Notes: generated by a model not told the origin, from the letters alone. A DNA stretch of 64,000 bases from Lepidostoma basale (GCA_022606425.2 JAHDVF020000882.1:412001-476000), one strand, 5' to 3'; counted from the stretch's first letter, positions 53,209 to 63,204 are shown. Made by a program: numbers and translations.

Positions 53209-53400
53209 TTTTTCTTCTTCTCGACGCTACATTCAGGTATAGGATTTGGCTTTTTCCACAACAGTCCGCAATTACCTCCTCTCCCTAGCTATACTTTTCC
53301 GTTATATACCATTCTTCAGGTCTTTCCGGCTTTTTCCAGTCCTTCTTCATGTTTTTAGTAATCCTTAATTTTCACCGGGTCCAAGTTCCGAGGCGATTGT
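53209..53400 (-). mobile_element. Possible LINE 3' end with GAA tail
   Basis: Minus strand KDWKKPERPEEWYITEKYS, NVASRRRKS and a GAGAAGAAGAAAAAG end (53210-53224 on the plus strand). The layout is like the other RTE-like ends, but the protein is too degraded for a family call. Confidence 0.35.
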
Positions 53401-53556
53401 GTTCGTAATCATATATTCTAACACAAGATTGATTAACCCTGCAATGAACCCTCCTCCTTTATCCACACTTAGTCATCTACTATATAATTACAGTAGACAG
53501 TACAGTAGTCTGACATTAATATAATTATAAGTGTCAGACTATGGAAGCGTCCGTAT

Positions 53557-53826
53557 CTAATAAATACATATTTGCTCGATGTCAGAACAGCCTATAACTA
53601 TTGCAACACAGTCAAGAACATTAAAGAAATAATTGAAAAATTCCATTTTGCTTTGAAATAATTTCTCAATAGTTCTAACAAATTTCGAAAAAACACGTTT
53701 GACAGCTGTCAAAATGTTCACATGAACATATTTTTTATTGAGATAATCACAAAAATGGTCAAGTTTTATGCCATTTTCACTGGAATCAGTCAATTCTTGA
53801 TGGCAGGCACTACTCGTAGAGATCAC
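53557..53826 (-). CDS. Unrecognised 89-codon ORF
   Basis: The product would be of ordinary composition (STSSACHQELTDSSENGIKL at the start), with no domain or membrane segment that I recognise. A second open stretch lies upstream on the same strand (54099-54326). The pair could be exons or relics of one element, or chance. Confidence 0.15.
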   Translation of the reverse strand: MISTSSACHQELTDSSENGIKLDHFCDYLNKKYVHVNILTAVKRVFSKFVRTIEKLFQSKMEFFNYFFNVLDCVAIVIGCSDIEQICIY

Positions 53827-54098
53827 ATTTGAACTTTTATAATTATTACGACAATTTTAAGTATTCTACGGGCTCTGGTTTTAGAGGCTAATGTTTACGT
53901 TTAAAAAATCACATTTTTCACATTTAATTTAATTTTAAAAGTATGACACACAAACACAAATTATTAACTGATACATAACTTTTCACTGAGTTAAAACACA
54001 TATACACAAAACTACAACCATTAATTGCAGCTACATACATAGGTATATCAAAACCCTGCGGTGGTCTAAGGGAAATACTGATCACTTTTCCTTCACGA

Positions 54099-54326
54099 TT
54101 AAGCGTTATGTGTTGAGTCCGCTGACACGCGTGATATTTTCTTAATTGAAATTTTCATATTTCTTTCTTCCCTTAAATTTTTGCACGATGAGAACATATA
54201 TCTGTCTTGTGCTTTTTCAGGTTTTGTACTGATAGAATTTTTAAATGAAGTAGGCTTTGAAACTACCTGATGCCGATGGTTAGTCTCACACCAGCAACAA
54301 GTTCCTTTACTAGTATTAAAATACAT
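54099..54326 (-). CDS. Unrecognised 75-codon ORF with CxxC
   Basis: It starts MYFNTSKGTCCWCETNHRH, a cysteine/histidine cluster, and continues with a lysine-rich part. No known fold is evident. The composition is less AT-driven than that of most chance ORFs here, so it is worth a search. Confidence 0.18.
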   Translation of the reverse strand: MYFNTSKGTCCWCETNHRHQVVSKPTSFKNSISTKPEKAQDRYMFSSCKNLREERNMKISIKKISRVSADSTHNA

Positions 54327-54540
54327 TATTTGATAATTATTATTTGGGTATTGAAAAAGTCAAGAACTTCAAAATGTCACAAAACAAATTATTCAAATTG
54401 AAATTGGAACAAATGCACACAAAGATTCGAAAAAGTACGAAAATTATTTTTGAAGTTCTTGCTTGGGTTTGATTGTTTTAAGTGCCTAATTACAGTTACT
54501 AAAAAGAACGATGGATACATGAAATATAAATAAATAAACA

Positions 54541-54688
54541 CTAACTAACTAACTAACCATCACGCCGTCTCCCCGAAAGGGTAGGCAGAAAGAATGGACT
54601 GCCACACTTTAATCGATGCGGCACTCCATCCTTCTCTTTTCGCCATCGCGAGAGACGCGGTGTGATGGGTTGCGAACCTCATCGCCAC
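54541..54688 (-). mobile_element. SINE-A, short form, with target-site duplication
   Basis: It has the same 5' end (TGGCGATGAGGTTCGCAACC on the minus strand) and body as 17660-17808. ATAAATAAACA flanks both sides (54530-54540 and 54689-54699), an 11-bp duplication. Confidence 0.9.
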
Positions 54689-54791
54689 ATAAATAAACAC
54701 AAAAGTTCGAATCGTCCAGCTGCAGCTTGTGCAAGTACATTATGTGTTATGTTATTTATATTTTGTTATTTTATTTTATATCATTGGTTTT

Positions 54792-54991
54792 AGATTTATT
54801 TTGTGGACGTTGGACGATCAATGAGTACGTGGGAGATGCCTATTGGTAGCGATGAGGTTCGCAACCCATAACACCGCGTCTCCCGTGGGGGCGAAAAAAG
54901 AAGGATAGAGTGGCGCATCGATTAAAGTGTGGCAGTTAATTCTTTATGCCTACCTCTTCGGAGACGCGCCTGATGGTTAGTTAGTTAGTAA
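54792..54991 (+). mobile_element. SINE-A, longest form
   Basis: GATTTATTTTGTGGACGTTG, GACGATCAATGAGTACGTGG, GAGATGCCTATTGGTAGC, then the GATGAGGTTCGCAACCC part, GTCTCCCGTGGGGGCG and the common body, ending with a degraded terminal block and three TTAG units. It joins the 5' part of 41690 with the complete short form and so gives the full layout of ~200 bp. It lies ~100 bp from the oppositely oriented copy at 54541. Confidence 0.83.
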
Positions 54992-55049
54992 GACAAAGTG
55001 TAGTGATTTTTTATGTATTGTTTCTTTAATGATGATAAAAACCTCCGAA

Positions 55050-55222
55050 TGGAAATTATTTTTAATACAATTTACAGAATTGACATGTCTCGCGTAGCTA
55101 AGGCATTATCAAATGTTTATTATTTAATTTGATAATGCTTTAGCAATACAAAACACGTTATTCCCATAAAACATTATAAAACTTTTAGAAAACAGACCTC
55201 AGAATTAGTGTTAAATACATTT
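55050..55222. repeat. Inverted hammerhead-like module (AATGACATGTTTC family)
   Basis: Minus-strand left arm: TTGATAAT-GCCTTAGCTACGC-GAGAC-AT-GTC. The right arm repeats TTTGATAATGCTTTAGCAAT. Both cores are mutated. Confidence 0.6.
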
Positions 55223-56103
55223 TTAAAGTACCAATATTTTTTTTTTTTGGTAGAAGCTTATTGTAAATAGTTCCTTGATACACAAGTTTAATTTCAATTA
55301 ATAATTTTTCGAATGTTAACTCTTCTTTCCAGCTTACAGACCTTCTTAATGGAAACTAAATTCAAACAAAATGTTAATGAGAAATTATTGTTAAGATTTG
55401 AAGTTAAAAAATGACTAATGAAAAGATCAAGAGGCTTATACAGTAAAGAAAATATCAGTAAAATAATATTCGTATTCACAAATGGGATAGTACATTATCG
55501 TAAAGAATATATTGATGTCTTTTTATTAACTTGCAATTATTTCGATACAAAGTCAAACTTTGCAGTATCGTTTCATAAGACTTGAGTTATTAATTGGGTT
55601 CAATCACTTAGGTTGATTCGTGTTAATAAATTCAATCTAAATGTACATATTTGTATGCAGAGTGGAGTGTATTACCTTATCGGCATTAATAAATTCAGGA
55701 ATAATTACACGCAGCTACATTATACGAATACCTTAAATGAGCGCATTATAATCCTTCGAAAATAAAATACTTTCAATATATTTGTCGCTGAAATAAAAAA
55801 TATGAAAGCTTTTGAAGAATATTTTTGTATTTGAGAGCCATAAAGCCTTAAGTGATTTTTTTTGCAGAAATGAATTATGAAGCCAATTTAGTAATGAGAT
55901 TGCTCTTCCTAATGCTTAACCATAAAAAGGTTGATTCTAAATCGTAGCAGATACAATAATCGAATAATTTTTTGTTGAAATTAGAAAATACGAAAATTGA
56001 ACAATCTATCAAGACTCGTCGCGTGACATATCCGCGAAGCTCGAGAGACTGTCACGTGGGCAAAAACCTGTGTACGTACGTTGCGTGTGTTCATTTTATG
56101 TAC
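55223..56103. other. No gene seen; AT-rich then balanced
   Basis: Nothing recognised. 55980-56090 is GC-richer. Confidence 0.45.
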
Positions 56104-56104
56104 T

Positions 56105-56365
56105 TCTTCTTCTTCTGGTGCCATGTCAGCTTCCCTTAATATTGGAGATCACTGCAATGAAAGTATCTCTGTCTGTTCTCTTATTCCTGTCCAATCCCTT
56201 ATATTCCGCAGCCAGAACAACTGCCTACTGCCAACTCCCCGCCGCTCCTCTATATTGTCCATGATTTTCAGCCGAAGTGGGTGGTTTTTTTTCTCCCCTT
56301 AGTACATAAGTCAAATATGAGACCTATCTTGCCTTCACACTCGACATCTGCTCTCTATTGTTTTT
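56105..56365 (-). mobile_element. LINE-B 3' end with GAA tail
   Basis: Plus-strand CTTCTTCTTCTTCTGG is the mirror of a GAA tail. The minus strand then matches LINE-B (…ENHGQYRGAAGSWQ…, xLLWLRNIRDWTGIR…, AVISNIREADMAP-like) back to an ANREQMSSVKARxVSYLTYVLRG-like part. Frames are shifted. Confidence 0.72.
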
Positions 56366-56916
56366 CTTGTACTTATCACTATTGTTCCTCTTGTATTTAT
56401 TTTATTTTATTCCATGTTTATTTGGAGGAACATTGGTGTAATTATTTCTCAAATGATTAACGAAAATTTGAATTAATTTTTTTATTTGTGATTCGGACTA
56501 AACGTGTATTGTATTTGTCGTTTTTTTAATTTGATAAAGAAGATGGAGTGATCTTTGTACTGTTGTGAAATAGGAAAAAATACACAAAGACTCCCGAAGT
56601 AAATCTTCGGCATAAATATATTGACTTTTAACGGGAAGGCCCGACAAACATATCGCACGACCCGAACGCACACAGTAATCATTTAAGTGAAGCATTCCAA
56701 ATTTATTTCATCTCACGGTTGCGCGAAGTATTGTAAATACGTCAAAGAAAAGTTGAAAGGGGTAAAAGTTGGCAAGACCCATTGGCGTCGGAAAGGTTGA
56801 GCTCACCAGAGGCGGCCGGTAGGGAAGTGTTATGGTACTGGAGGACAGCAGGGGTGCCCCGTGTCGAGATAATTCGATGAATTCCAAATATTCATAATGA
56901 TATTTTTTTCTACAAC
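56366..56916. other. No gene seen
   Basis: AT-rich, with a GC-richer stretch 56700-56900 lacking a recognisable ORF. Confidence 0.45.
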
Positions 56917-56998
56917 CACCACACTGTTCTATTCTGGTATACTTCACTCATGATTCAAACTCAACATTCATATATCGTGTCATGCACGCACGCCGATA
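56917..56998 (-). mobile_element. LINE-A internal scrap
   Basis: CACACTGTTCTATTCTGGTA, then CATTCATATATCGTGTCATG and CACGCACGCCGAT match the RACMTRYMNVE segment. Tail and terminal block are absent. Confidence 0.6.
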
Positions 56999-57039
56999 GA
57001 ACAAATTTTAAGGATTTCATGAATTTATCTTCTTCTTTT

Positions 57040-57420
57040 TCTATCTTATATTTGAGAATATAATACTTAGAATGATTCTGGGACCCAGACCCGGTGTTGC
57101 AGCGGGAATTTGGAGCATAGGGCCAACCAAGAGATCAGTACGACGACCCATCAGCCCCTTATAATGAGCACCGTGAGAGCCGATCGGGAACGTATGCCGA
57201 GCCGAAGAGACCAGAGAATCAAGACCCTTTACGCGTCTAGACCAACTGGAGTAACACCTCTAGGAAGGGCTAGACAGCGCCTAATGGACAATGTTCTGGC
57301 TGATCTGGCTAGGTTGGGCGAATCGGACTGCTGGGAGCAAAAGGCGCAGGTTCGAGGAGCTTGGTGAACAATCATCAAGGAGACACACTTTAAGAGTTGT
57401 ATTGCCATAGGAAGGTAAGT
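57040..57420 (+). mobile_element. LINE-E 3' region
   Basis: The longest frame reads NQEISTTTHQPLIMSTVRAD, RERMPSRRDQRIKTLYASRP, PLGRARQRLMDNVLADLARL and GESDCWEQKAQVRGAW, then a stop and IIKETHFKSCIAIGR. The end is AGGAAGGTAAGT, like the AAGT tail at 27942. It is the copy with the longest open stretch in this family. Confidence 0.78.
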
Positions 57421-57497
57421 TTTTCTTCTTATAGGTCTGATGACCTGTTGCGCTGACGGTGGGGGTTTCCTGCTGAGCTGGGTTTCGTTCTTCTCCC
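57421..57497 (-). mobile_element. LINE-D-like tail scrap
   Basis: TTTTTCTTCTTATAGGTCTG, ATGACCTGTTGCGCTGACGG on the plus strand parallels 46345-46420 (TTCCTCTTAATTTAGGTCGT, ATGACCTCTTTGTGGCGGT). Confidence 0.55.
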
Positions 57498-58494
57498 TCA
57501 TGACGATATTATAATTATTTATAAGCTTTTATTATGTTTCTGATTCCTTAAACCCATCCCGTGTTCTAAATGTAAAAAATGGCTTCCTAACCTCCCCTGC
57601 CGCATTTGTCTCCTCTGATCCTCACCTGACCTCCAGCTGTGATGTACCCGTAAGATAGTTTTCACTAGCCCTGTTTTTGTTTAAAAATATATTATTCTGT
57701 ATTGTGTTTATTACATTTCGGTGGGACATAGAGGAAATGGGTAGTTTAAATGTGGCCTGGGTCCCTCTTGTTTTTCTTCAATCACAAAACCCCAGTAACT
57801 AGAGTCCCGCATGGACGAGGGACGGGCCTAGGGATTGATAGAGCGAAGCCGACGAAAAGCGACGTCCGCCTATAACAGCTTCGGGAAAGCGGTGGGACTC
57901 CTCTAAGTCCCTATGACCTTTTGAAAAAAATCTCCGTCGTTCTGGGAAGTGGACCGCCTTTTTGGTTATCGGCCGCGTGGTCGGGAACCATACGGTAGAT
58001 AGAATAAATAATTAAAAATATTAAAAAGGGAAAGTTAATGAACTCGAACTCGTTGATTATTTTTCCCGCCACCTCTGAAGGGCCTGGCAAAGGGATGGTG
58101 GGAGCACACACCAAATATTCCCGCACTATTAAAGTGTTATTTGTACGAGGTACTCCAGCTTCGCTAATGTTCAATTAAGCCCCGGCTTTGACATCGTGTA
58201 GTCATTCTGCCTGTCCGCCAATTTCAATTATCGTCTGACATATTATGCATTTCAATGAAATTATATTACGGTATGACCTATCTCGAGTTACTCAAATTGG
58301 TTTAATATCCTCTGGGTGACATGCAGTTAGAAAATAATTTCAAATAACTTCATTTAATAATAAATAGACACGCAAAATGTAACCAATACACATTTTAAAT
58401 AAATAAAAATAGATATGAAGAATATAACCATATGTAAAAATAGAATAAAAAAGTTTTATTTTCTTAGGAAATTGAAAAAAACTTTGTTTATTTT
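57498..58494. other. No gene seen; GC-richer 57780-58180
   Basis: The GC-richer part is CpG-containing and single-copy in this window. No coding sequence is recognised. Confidence 0.45.
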
Positions 58495-58565
58495 CCACAA
58501 AATGTAAAAAAATATTAAAATGGAGGTATTCTCCGAAACATGTCGTGTTTTTAATATTTTGTGGA
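58495..58565 (+). repeat. Single-arm hammerhead-like piece (ATGTCGTG family)
   Basis: AATGGAGGTATTCTCCGAAA, CATGTCGTGTTTTTAATATT: stem II, GAAAC, AT, GTC and GTG are present, but the CTGAAGA part has become ATTAAAA. Confidence 0.6.
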
Positions 58566-58624
58566 TAAAAAACAAAGATTTTTAACACTGTTAAGGAATA
58601 AACTATTTTTTGTATCACAATTGT

Positions 58625-58738
58625 ATTTTATTTTACGCGACAGCTGTTTCATCAACCTATGTTGACATCATCAGGTGTTACAATCTGATGATGTCAACAT
58701 AGGTTGATGAAACAGCTGTTACGTAAAATAAAAAACAA
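58625..58738. repeat. Inverted hammerhead-like module (CAGCTGTTTC family), well preserved
   Basis: The arms are ~48 bp and nearly identical mirrors around GTGTTACAAT. Minus: CTGATGA-T-GTCAAC-ATAG-GTTGAT-GAAAC-AGCT-GTC (58639-58674). Plus: the same, with GTT at the cleavage position (58685-58720). On the plus arm GTTAC upstream can pair with GTAA downstream through a small internal loop. Confidence 0.8.
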
Positions 58739-58739
58739 A

Positions 58740-59028
58740 GTTTATTCATTAACAGTTTAAAATGTTAAGGTATCGTAGTGTTTCGGCCAAAACAATGAAC
58801 TAAAGTTTTTTTTCCATTTCCTAAGTATATTACAATGGAATTCCACAGTATAAATATCTTAGCTTTCAATAAGTTTTATTATTTATTTTAAAAAAATGTT
58901 AACAAGAGTACTACAAAAACCAATAAAGAAAACTTTAATTTTTTTGTTTGTTGATTTTAAAGACAAATAATGAAAAAAATCCAAATCAAAATCATTTTAA
59001 AATGTATATTAAGTCAACATTTACCGCC
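58740..59028. other. No gene seen; Penelope-leader-like motif at 58837
   Basis: GGAATTCCACAGTATAAAT follows the hammerhead arms by ~120 bp, paralleling the layout near 62541. Confidence 0.45.
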
Positions 59029-59068
59029 GTTTGAGTCTTCGACCTGTTTCGGCAGCACGCTGCCATTT
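59029..59068 (-). repeat. Single-arm hammerhead-like piece (CGACCTGTTTC family)
   Basis: Minus strand: CAGAAAA-T-GGCAGC-GT-GCTGCC-GAAAC-AG-GTC-GAAGAC, with a perfect 6-bp stem II. The core CAGAAAA departs from CTGANGA in the same direction as the arm at 35710 (CAGATAA). Confidence 0.6.
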
Positions 59069-59300
59069 TCTGGTGATTTAAAAAAACTTATTACTGTAGT
59101 TTCGTACGCACGTTGTAAAAAAGAGCACAGCTAGCAGCCACCATTCTTACGACCACGGCAGCCAAAAAATATTTCCGGCCGAGTCCAGATATTACGAGTA
59201 ATGTATAATTAATATACGTGATCTAAACAAATTTGACAGACATGAGACCCTTTGTATCTGCCTGAAACCCTGTTCTTTTTTACGTCGTGCCCATTAACCC

Positions 59301-60028
59301 TCCCTTCCCTGTGATGGGTATCTTCTACACGTTGCTTCTAATAACCATCAATACCATCAATATCTAGATGTTCCTCCATAATATATTTACGCATTGATTA
59401 AAAAAGTAATATTAATAATAATCAGAATTCATCGGGTACATCGGAGGTATTTTATGAACATCGGAACCAAAATTAGTAGCGCTGAGTTCGCGACACTATA
59501 TTCGCATCTCACTCTTGCATATGTTCTAGATCAATGTTCTCACTCTCGGCCGTCCCGCCGCCGCCGGTAGTCACTTACAGGCTTCCAACCAGAGCGGGTC
59601 TATGCCCGTTCCGTGAGCGTTGCCAGATGTTTTTTTTTAATGTTTTTAGCAATTAAATCTCAATTATTATAATTTTTGACTTCAATTATAATTATATAAG
59701 GGGATTAGGTATGAATATTCCTATTTTTCCGATTTAAAATCGCAAATTTTTTAACGCATATTGACTATCCTACACAGGAACGCACGTTATTATTTTAGCA
59801 CCGTAAGGGAAAACACTTTTCTTTTACACTAAAATTAAACTTTTAAATTCTAAATATGCTATTTTATAAAAAAAAAACGTATTCAAATGTAGCACTGACG
59901 CACTCCCTCACACTCTGCCTAAAACGTATATAATTCTTTTAAAAATCATGGCTTCGATCAGTTGGATTCGGCACTTCTCGCTAGTGCAGTGTAGCGAATG
60001 CCGATATATCGGATTACGGCAACCAAAG
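59301..60028. mobile_element. Possible piggyBac-type non-autonomous element
   Basis: TTAACCCTCCCTTCCC begins at 59297 and CAACCAAAGGGTTAA ends at 60032, so a ~730-bp segment is bounded by TTAA with CCCT...AGGG ends. Beyond the first four bases the two ends match poorly, so this may be coincidence. No coding sequence inside; 59500-59620 is GC-rich. Confidence 0.25.
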
Positions 60029-60327
60029 GGTTAAATATAACATTGTTACTGACTAAAATCTCGTCGTAAAAGTTTATTTTTATTTATTTATATTTTTAAT
60101 AATATACGAAGCTTTTGCTAATGTGTTTTAAATACTTATTTCTCGTAAAATATATTAAGATATTAACACAAAAAACTTATAAACACTTAAATAAATACTT
60201 TGTTTTTTGTATCACAATTTTATTTTTATTTGTCACGTAAAATTAAAATACAATTGTGATACATACAACAAAATTCTTTAATTTAACAGTTTATAATGTT
60301 AAAATTTGGCACGGCTCGAATTCATTA

Positions 60328-60884
60328 ATTAATTCACTATCCAAAAAAACTAGAATGGCAGTGCACAATGGTGTTCTTCTACCGACCCTTATGTATAGAA
60401 GCAAATCATGGAACTGGCCAAAGATGGGTGAATATAGGATAAATGCAGTTGAAATGAGATCTCTTAGACGAATGTGTGGAAACTTTGTGTATGATAGAGT
60501 GTCGAATAAAAATATAAGAAGTAAATGTAAATGATGGTAAATAAAGTAAATGATGGTGTCATGAAGAAAATAATGAATGGATCATTAAGATTGTTTGAAC
60601 ACATGGAAAGAATGAATGAAGAAAGAATGGTAAAAAAATTATACATTAACGATGTAAATGGAACCAGAAACAGAGAAAGACCGAGGAAAACGTGGCACGA
60701 TCAAATAAATCAAATATTGAATGTCGGCTATGTAAAGAATCAGAGAAATCGACGCGCGTGCATGACACGATACATGAATGTTGAGGTAGCGAGAGAAATA
60801 TGTCAGGAAAGTTAGTGGTGGCAGTCCATTCTTTCTGCCTACCTCTTCGAGGAGATGGTGTGATGGTTAATTAGTTAGTTATAA
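60328..60884 (+). mobile_element. LINE-A 3' end, longest plus-strand copy
   Basis: NSLSKKTRMAVHNGVLLPTL, MYRSKSWNWPKMGEYRINAV, EMRSLRRMCGNFVYDRVSNK, then a frame change, NGSLRLFEHMERMNEERMVK, NRERPRKTWHDQINQILNVG and MTRYMNVEVAREICQES with a stop, terminal block and tail. The small duplication AAATGATGGTAAATAAAGTA (60529-60548) shifts the frame. Confidence 0.82.
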
Positions 60885-60941
60885 TGTTAAAGTATCATAG
60901 TGTTTCGGCCAAAACAATGGACTTTTGAAAATCGAAATGAA

Positions 60942-61020
60942 ATAAGTTGAAGAATCGAGAGAAGTATGTGAGGAAAGAACAGTGTGGCGGTCGGGGAAGC
61001 AGCGTGATGTTAAGTTAGTT
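60942..61020 (+). mobile_element. LINE-A terminal scrap with internal deletion
   Basis: AGTTGAAGAATCGAGAGAAG to GAACAGTGTGGCGGTCGGGG, then AAGCAGCGTGATGTTAAGTT: the WRSILSAYP segment is missing, as in 50302-50537. Confidence 0.65.
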
Positions 61021-61438
61021 CAGAAATATAGTAAATTAATCATAGATTACAAAAATTATATGATATAAACGTTGTCAAAGATATAGAATAATTCGGATTA
61101 TCTACATTAGCTGTTTTTTGCATAACGCTCAAGTAATTTTTGAAATGGTTTTGGGTTGTAGTCACACGATTTTATCTAGGAACCCTCCACGAATAAAGTG
61201 GTTCGAGTTATTTCTAATTGTATTTGTCTGTAACTCTTAAAGTAAAATTAGTGTTGCAGTATACTTCGTTAATGTTTTGGGTCCATGTAATTGTTTCACA
61301 CACTACTTAATTTTAGAAGTAACAAAATTTTACGTTAATGGATTTTATCTTACTATATATCCTTAAGTGTATATATAACATAGAATCGATTTGACTATAT
61401 TAAATTGATAATTACCACATACAAGTATATAATTTTTT
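61021..61438. other. No gene seen; AT-rich
   Basis: Nothing recognised. Confidence 0.5.
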
Positions 61439-61823
61439 AGGAAGACCAGTGAAGAAAAATAAATAAGATTGAATGCCTAATTATTTAAATTGGTTGTAAA
61501 GTACATTTTCACTAATATAAACAATATAATATTAGGTATAAAAAAACAACAATTGAATACAATTGAAACAACAATTGACCTGGAATAACCTGGGCTATTT
61601 GTTATAAGTGGGTACTAACAATTATTTTAACAGTAAGAAATAATAAATAATATAAAATAATAATAATACATGATGATAATATAATTTAGAAATAATTGTA
61701 ATTGTAAACAACTGTAGATAAAGTATTTAAGGAGAAAGGATTTATTTTTAAATTTGAATTATTGTATCGAATTTTAAATGCGTTTTTATTAGTCTTTATT
61801 TGTTTAGTTTTTTTTATATTTTT

Positions 61824-61860
61824 CACCTGAAGATGGAGGTATCCTCCGAAACATGTCGTG
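61824..61860 (+). ncRNA. Candidate minimal type I hammerhead ribozyme
   Basis: CAC, CTGAAGA, extra T, GGAGG-TAT-CCTCC (5-bp stem II), GAAAC, AT, GTC, GTG. CAC and GTG pair as a 3-bp stem I; stem III is AC/GU with a 2-base loop. All core residues (CTGANGA, GAAA, GTC) are intact apart from the one extra base before stem II. Confidence 0.62.
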
Positions 61861-62021
61861 TTTTTTTAATGTTTTATATTGAATAGTGGTTTAAACAAAG
61901 TTTTAATTTCCAAAGTATAATATATAAATCACTAATTTACAACCATACAGCCTCTCCAAAGCTGTGTGATTGTTAATAAACAGTTACTTGTATTATAAGT
62001 TACTATTGGCCAAATTCCCCA

Positions 62022-62130
62022 AGTGTTCGATATTTAATATTTGATTGATTTGAGTTTGTTACGTTTTCATCTGTTTGTTAACGTAAACTTTATTTCCATT
62101 ATTTCTAATCAATTCTTTCCTAGAGTCCAA
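62022..62130 (-). mobile_element. LINE-A scrap
   Basis: TTCGATATTTAATATTTGAT to TTTCATCTGTTTG and TTCTTTCCTAGAGTCCAAAC match the INQILNVxHVR, GRPRKTW and WFGHMERM-coding parts with deletions. Confidence 0.55.
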
Positions 62131-62281
62131 ACTATTGTATTTAAATAAACTGCTTTGCCTCATTATTGTTTAATATTATTAACTGTCGTTTCGAGGTTAA
62201 TTTATTTGTAATAAATCGTTACATACTTTGGGAATTAAAAATACATTGTTTAAACCACTTTTAAATAACAAATATTATAAT

Positions 62282-62320
62282 ACACGACATGTTTCGGAGG
62301 ATACCTCCATCTTCAGATGT
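62282..62320 (-). ncRNA. Candidate minimal type I hammerhead ribozyme, mirror copy
   Basis: Minus strand: ACAT, CTGAAGA, extra T, GGAGG-TAT-CCTCC, GAAAC, AT, GTC, GTGT. ACAT and GTGT pair over four positions (one G-U). Stem II and core are identical to 61824-61860, while the flanking stem I has a compensatory-type difference (CAC/GTG extended to ACAT/GTGT). Confidence 0.62.
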
Positions 62321-62516
62321 AAAAATATAACAAAAACTAAACAAAGAAAGACTAATAAAAAACGCTTTTAAAATTCGATTCAATAATTCAAATATAAAAA
62401 TTAACCTGGGCTTTTTGTTATAAGTAGGTACTTACAATTATTCTTTAACAGTGAGAAATAATAAATTATATTAAATATAATAAAACATTATGATAATGGT
62501 TTAAACAATGTTTTTT

Positions 62517-62825
62517 TTAATTCCCAAAGTATGTTACTATGGAATTCCACAGTGTTAATGCCTTAACTTTCAATACGTAATAAATCGTTCTATCAACAGA
62601 TGTTCCGTTACTATTATAATTGTCTTCTGTCAACTCCACGTCGTCTTCAATCTTCGGAAACATGGAATACAAAGGTGATGAGGTGATGAGGTGAGGAAAT
62701 GATATATTTTTAACAAATAAACGTTGAAATAAAGTACGACATGGATGTTTTTTTCTCTCATATTTTTGATGACGGGAGATTTGCACTGTTGCCAAATCAA
62801 TAAAAAGGATAATGAATAGTGACAA
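62517..62825 (-). CDS. Unrecognised 102-codon ORF inside the Penelope-like composite
   Basis: It overlaps the GGAATTCCACAGTG motif on the opposite strand and has no recognisable domain. It is probably a chance reading of repeat sequence. Confidence 0.12.
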   Translation of the reverse strand: MSLFIILFIDLATVQISRHQKYERKKHPCRTLFQRLFVKNISFPHLITSSPLYSMFPKIEDDVELTEDNYNSNGTSVDRTIYYVLKVKALTLWNSIVTYFGN

Positions 62826-63204
62826 TATTTTTTCTTACAAAGTAAATGGATGTACGTATTACGTACTCGTCCCTGCATGAGCCAGCTCCCCTCCCTTCAG
62901 TATTCCATGGACCATAACTATCGTACGTGAGAAAACAACTAATCAAGGGTGGGGAAGGAATGTAGTCGGATGCCACTTTTTTGGAGACCAGTGAAGAAAG
63001 ATAAATAAGACTGAATGCCCAATTATTTGAATTGATTGTAAAGCACACGCTCACTACTATATACAACATAATATTAGGTGTCAATATGAAACAACATTTT
63101 TATCAATTATTTAAAATAAATAGTATATTAATTAAAAAATAAAATAGCCCATTTAACATAATAAACTGTTAAATTAAAAAATCTTTGTTTCATGTATCAC
63201 AATT

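Larger units (their letters stand above)
61440..63100. repeat. Penelope-like composite: direct and inverted repeats around two hammerhead motifs
   Basis: Three layers are visible. Direct repeat 1: 61440-61560 (GACCAGTGAAGAAAAATAAA…) and 62983-63095. Direct repeat 2: 61587-61660 (AACCTGGGCTATTTGTTATA…) and 62403-62480. Inverted repeat: 61745-61925 and 62215-62400, ~185-bp arms that each carry a hammerhead-like motif. The segment GGTTTAAACAATG, AATTCCCAAAGTATG occurs both as part of the right arm (inverted) and at 62496-62535 (direct). A LINE-A scrap sits at the centre (62022-62130). Tandem and inverted terminal repeats of this type are known for Penelope-like elements. No RT or GIY-YIG reading was found inside. 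Confidence 0.7.
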
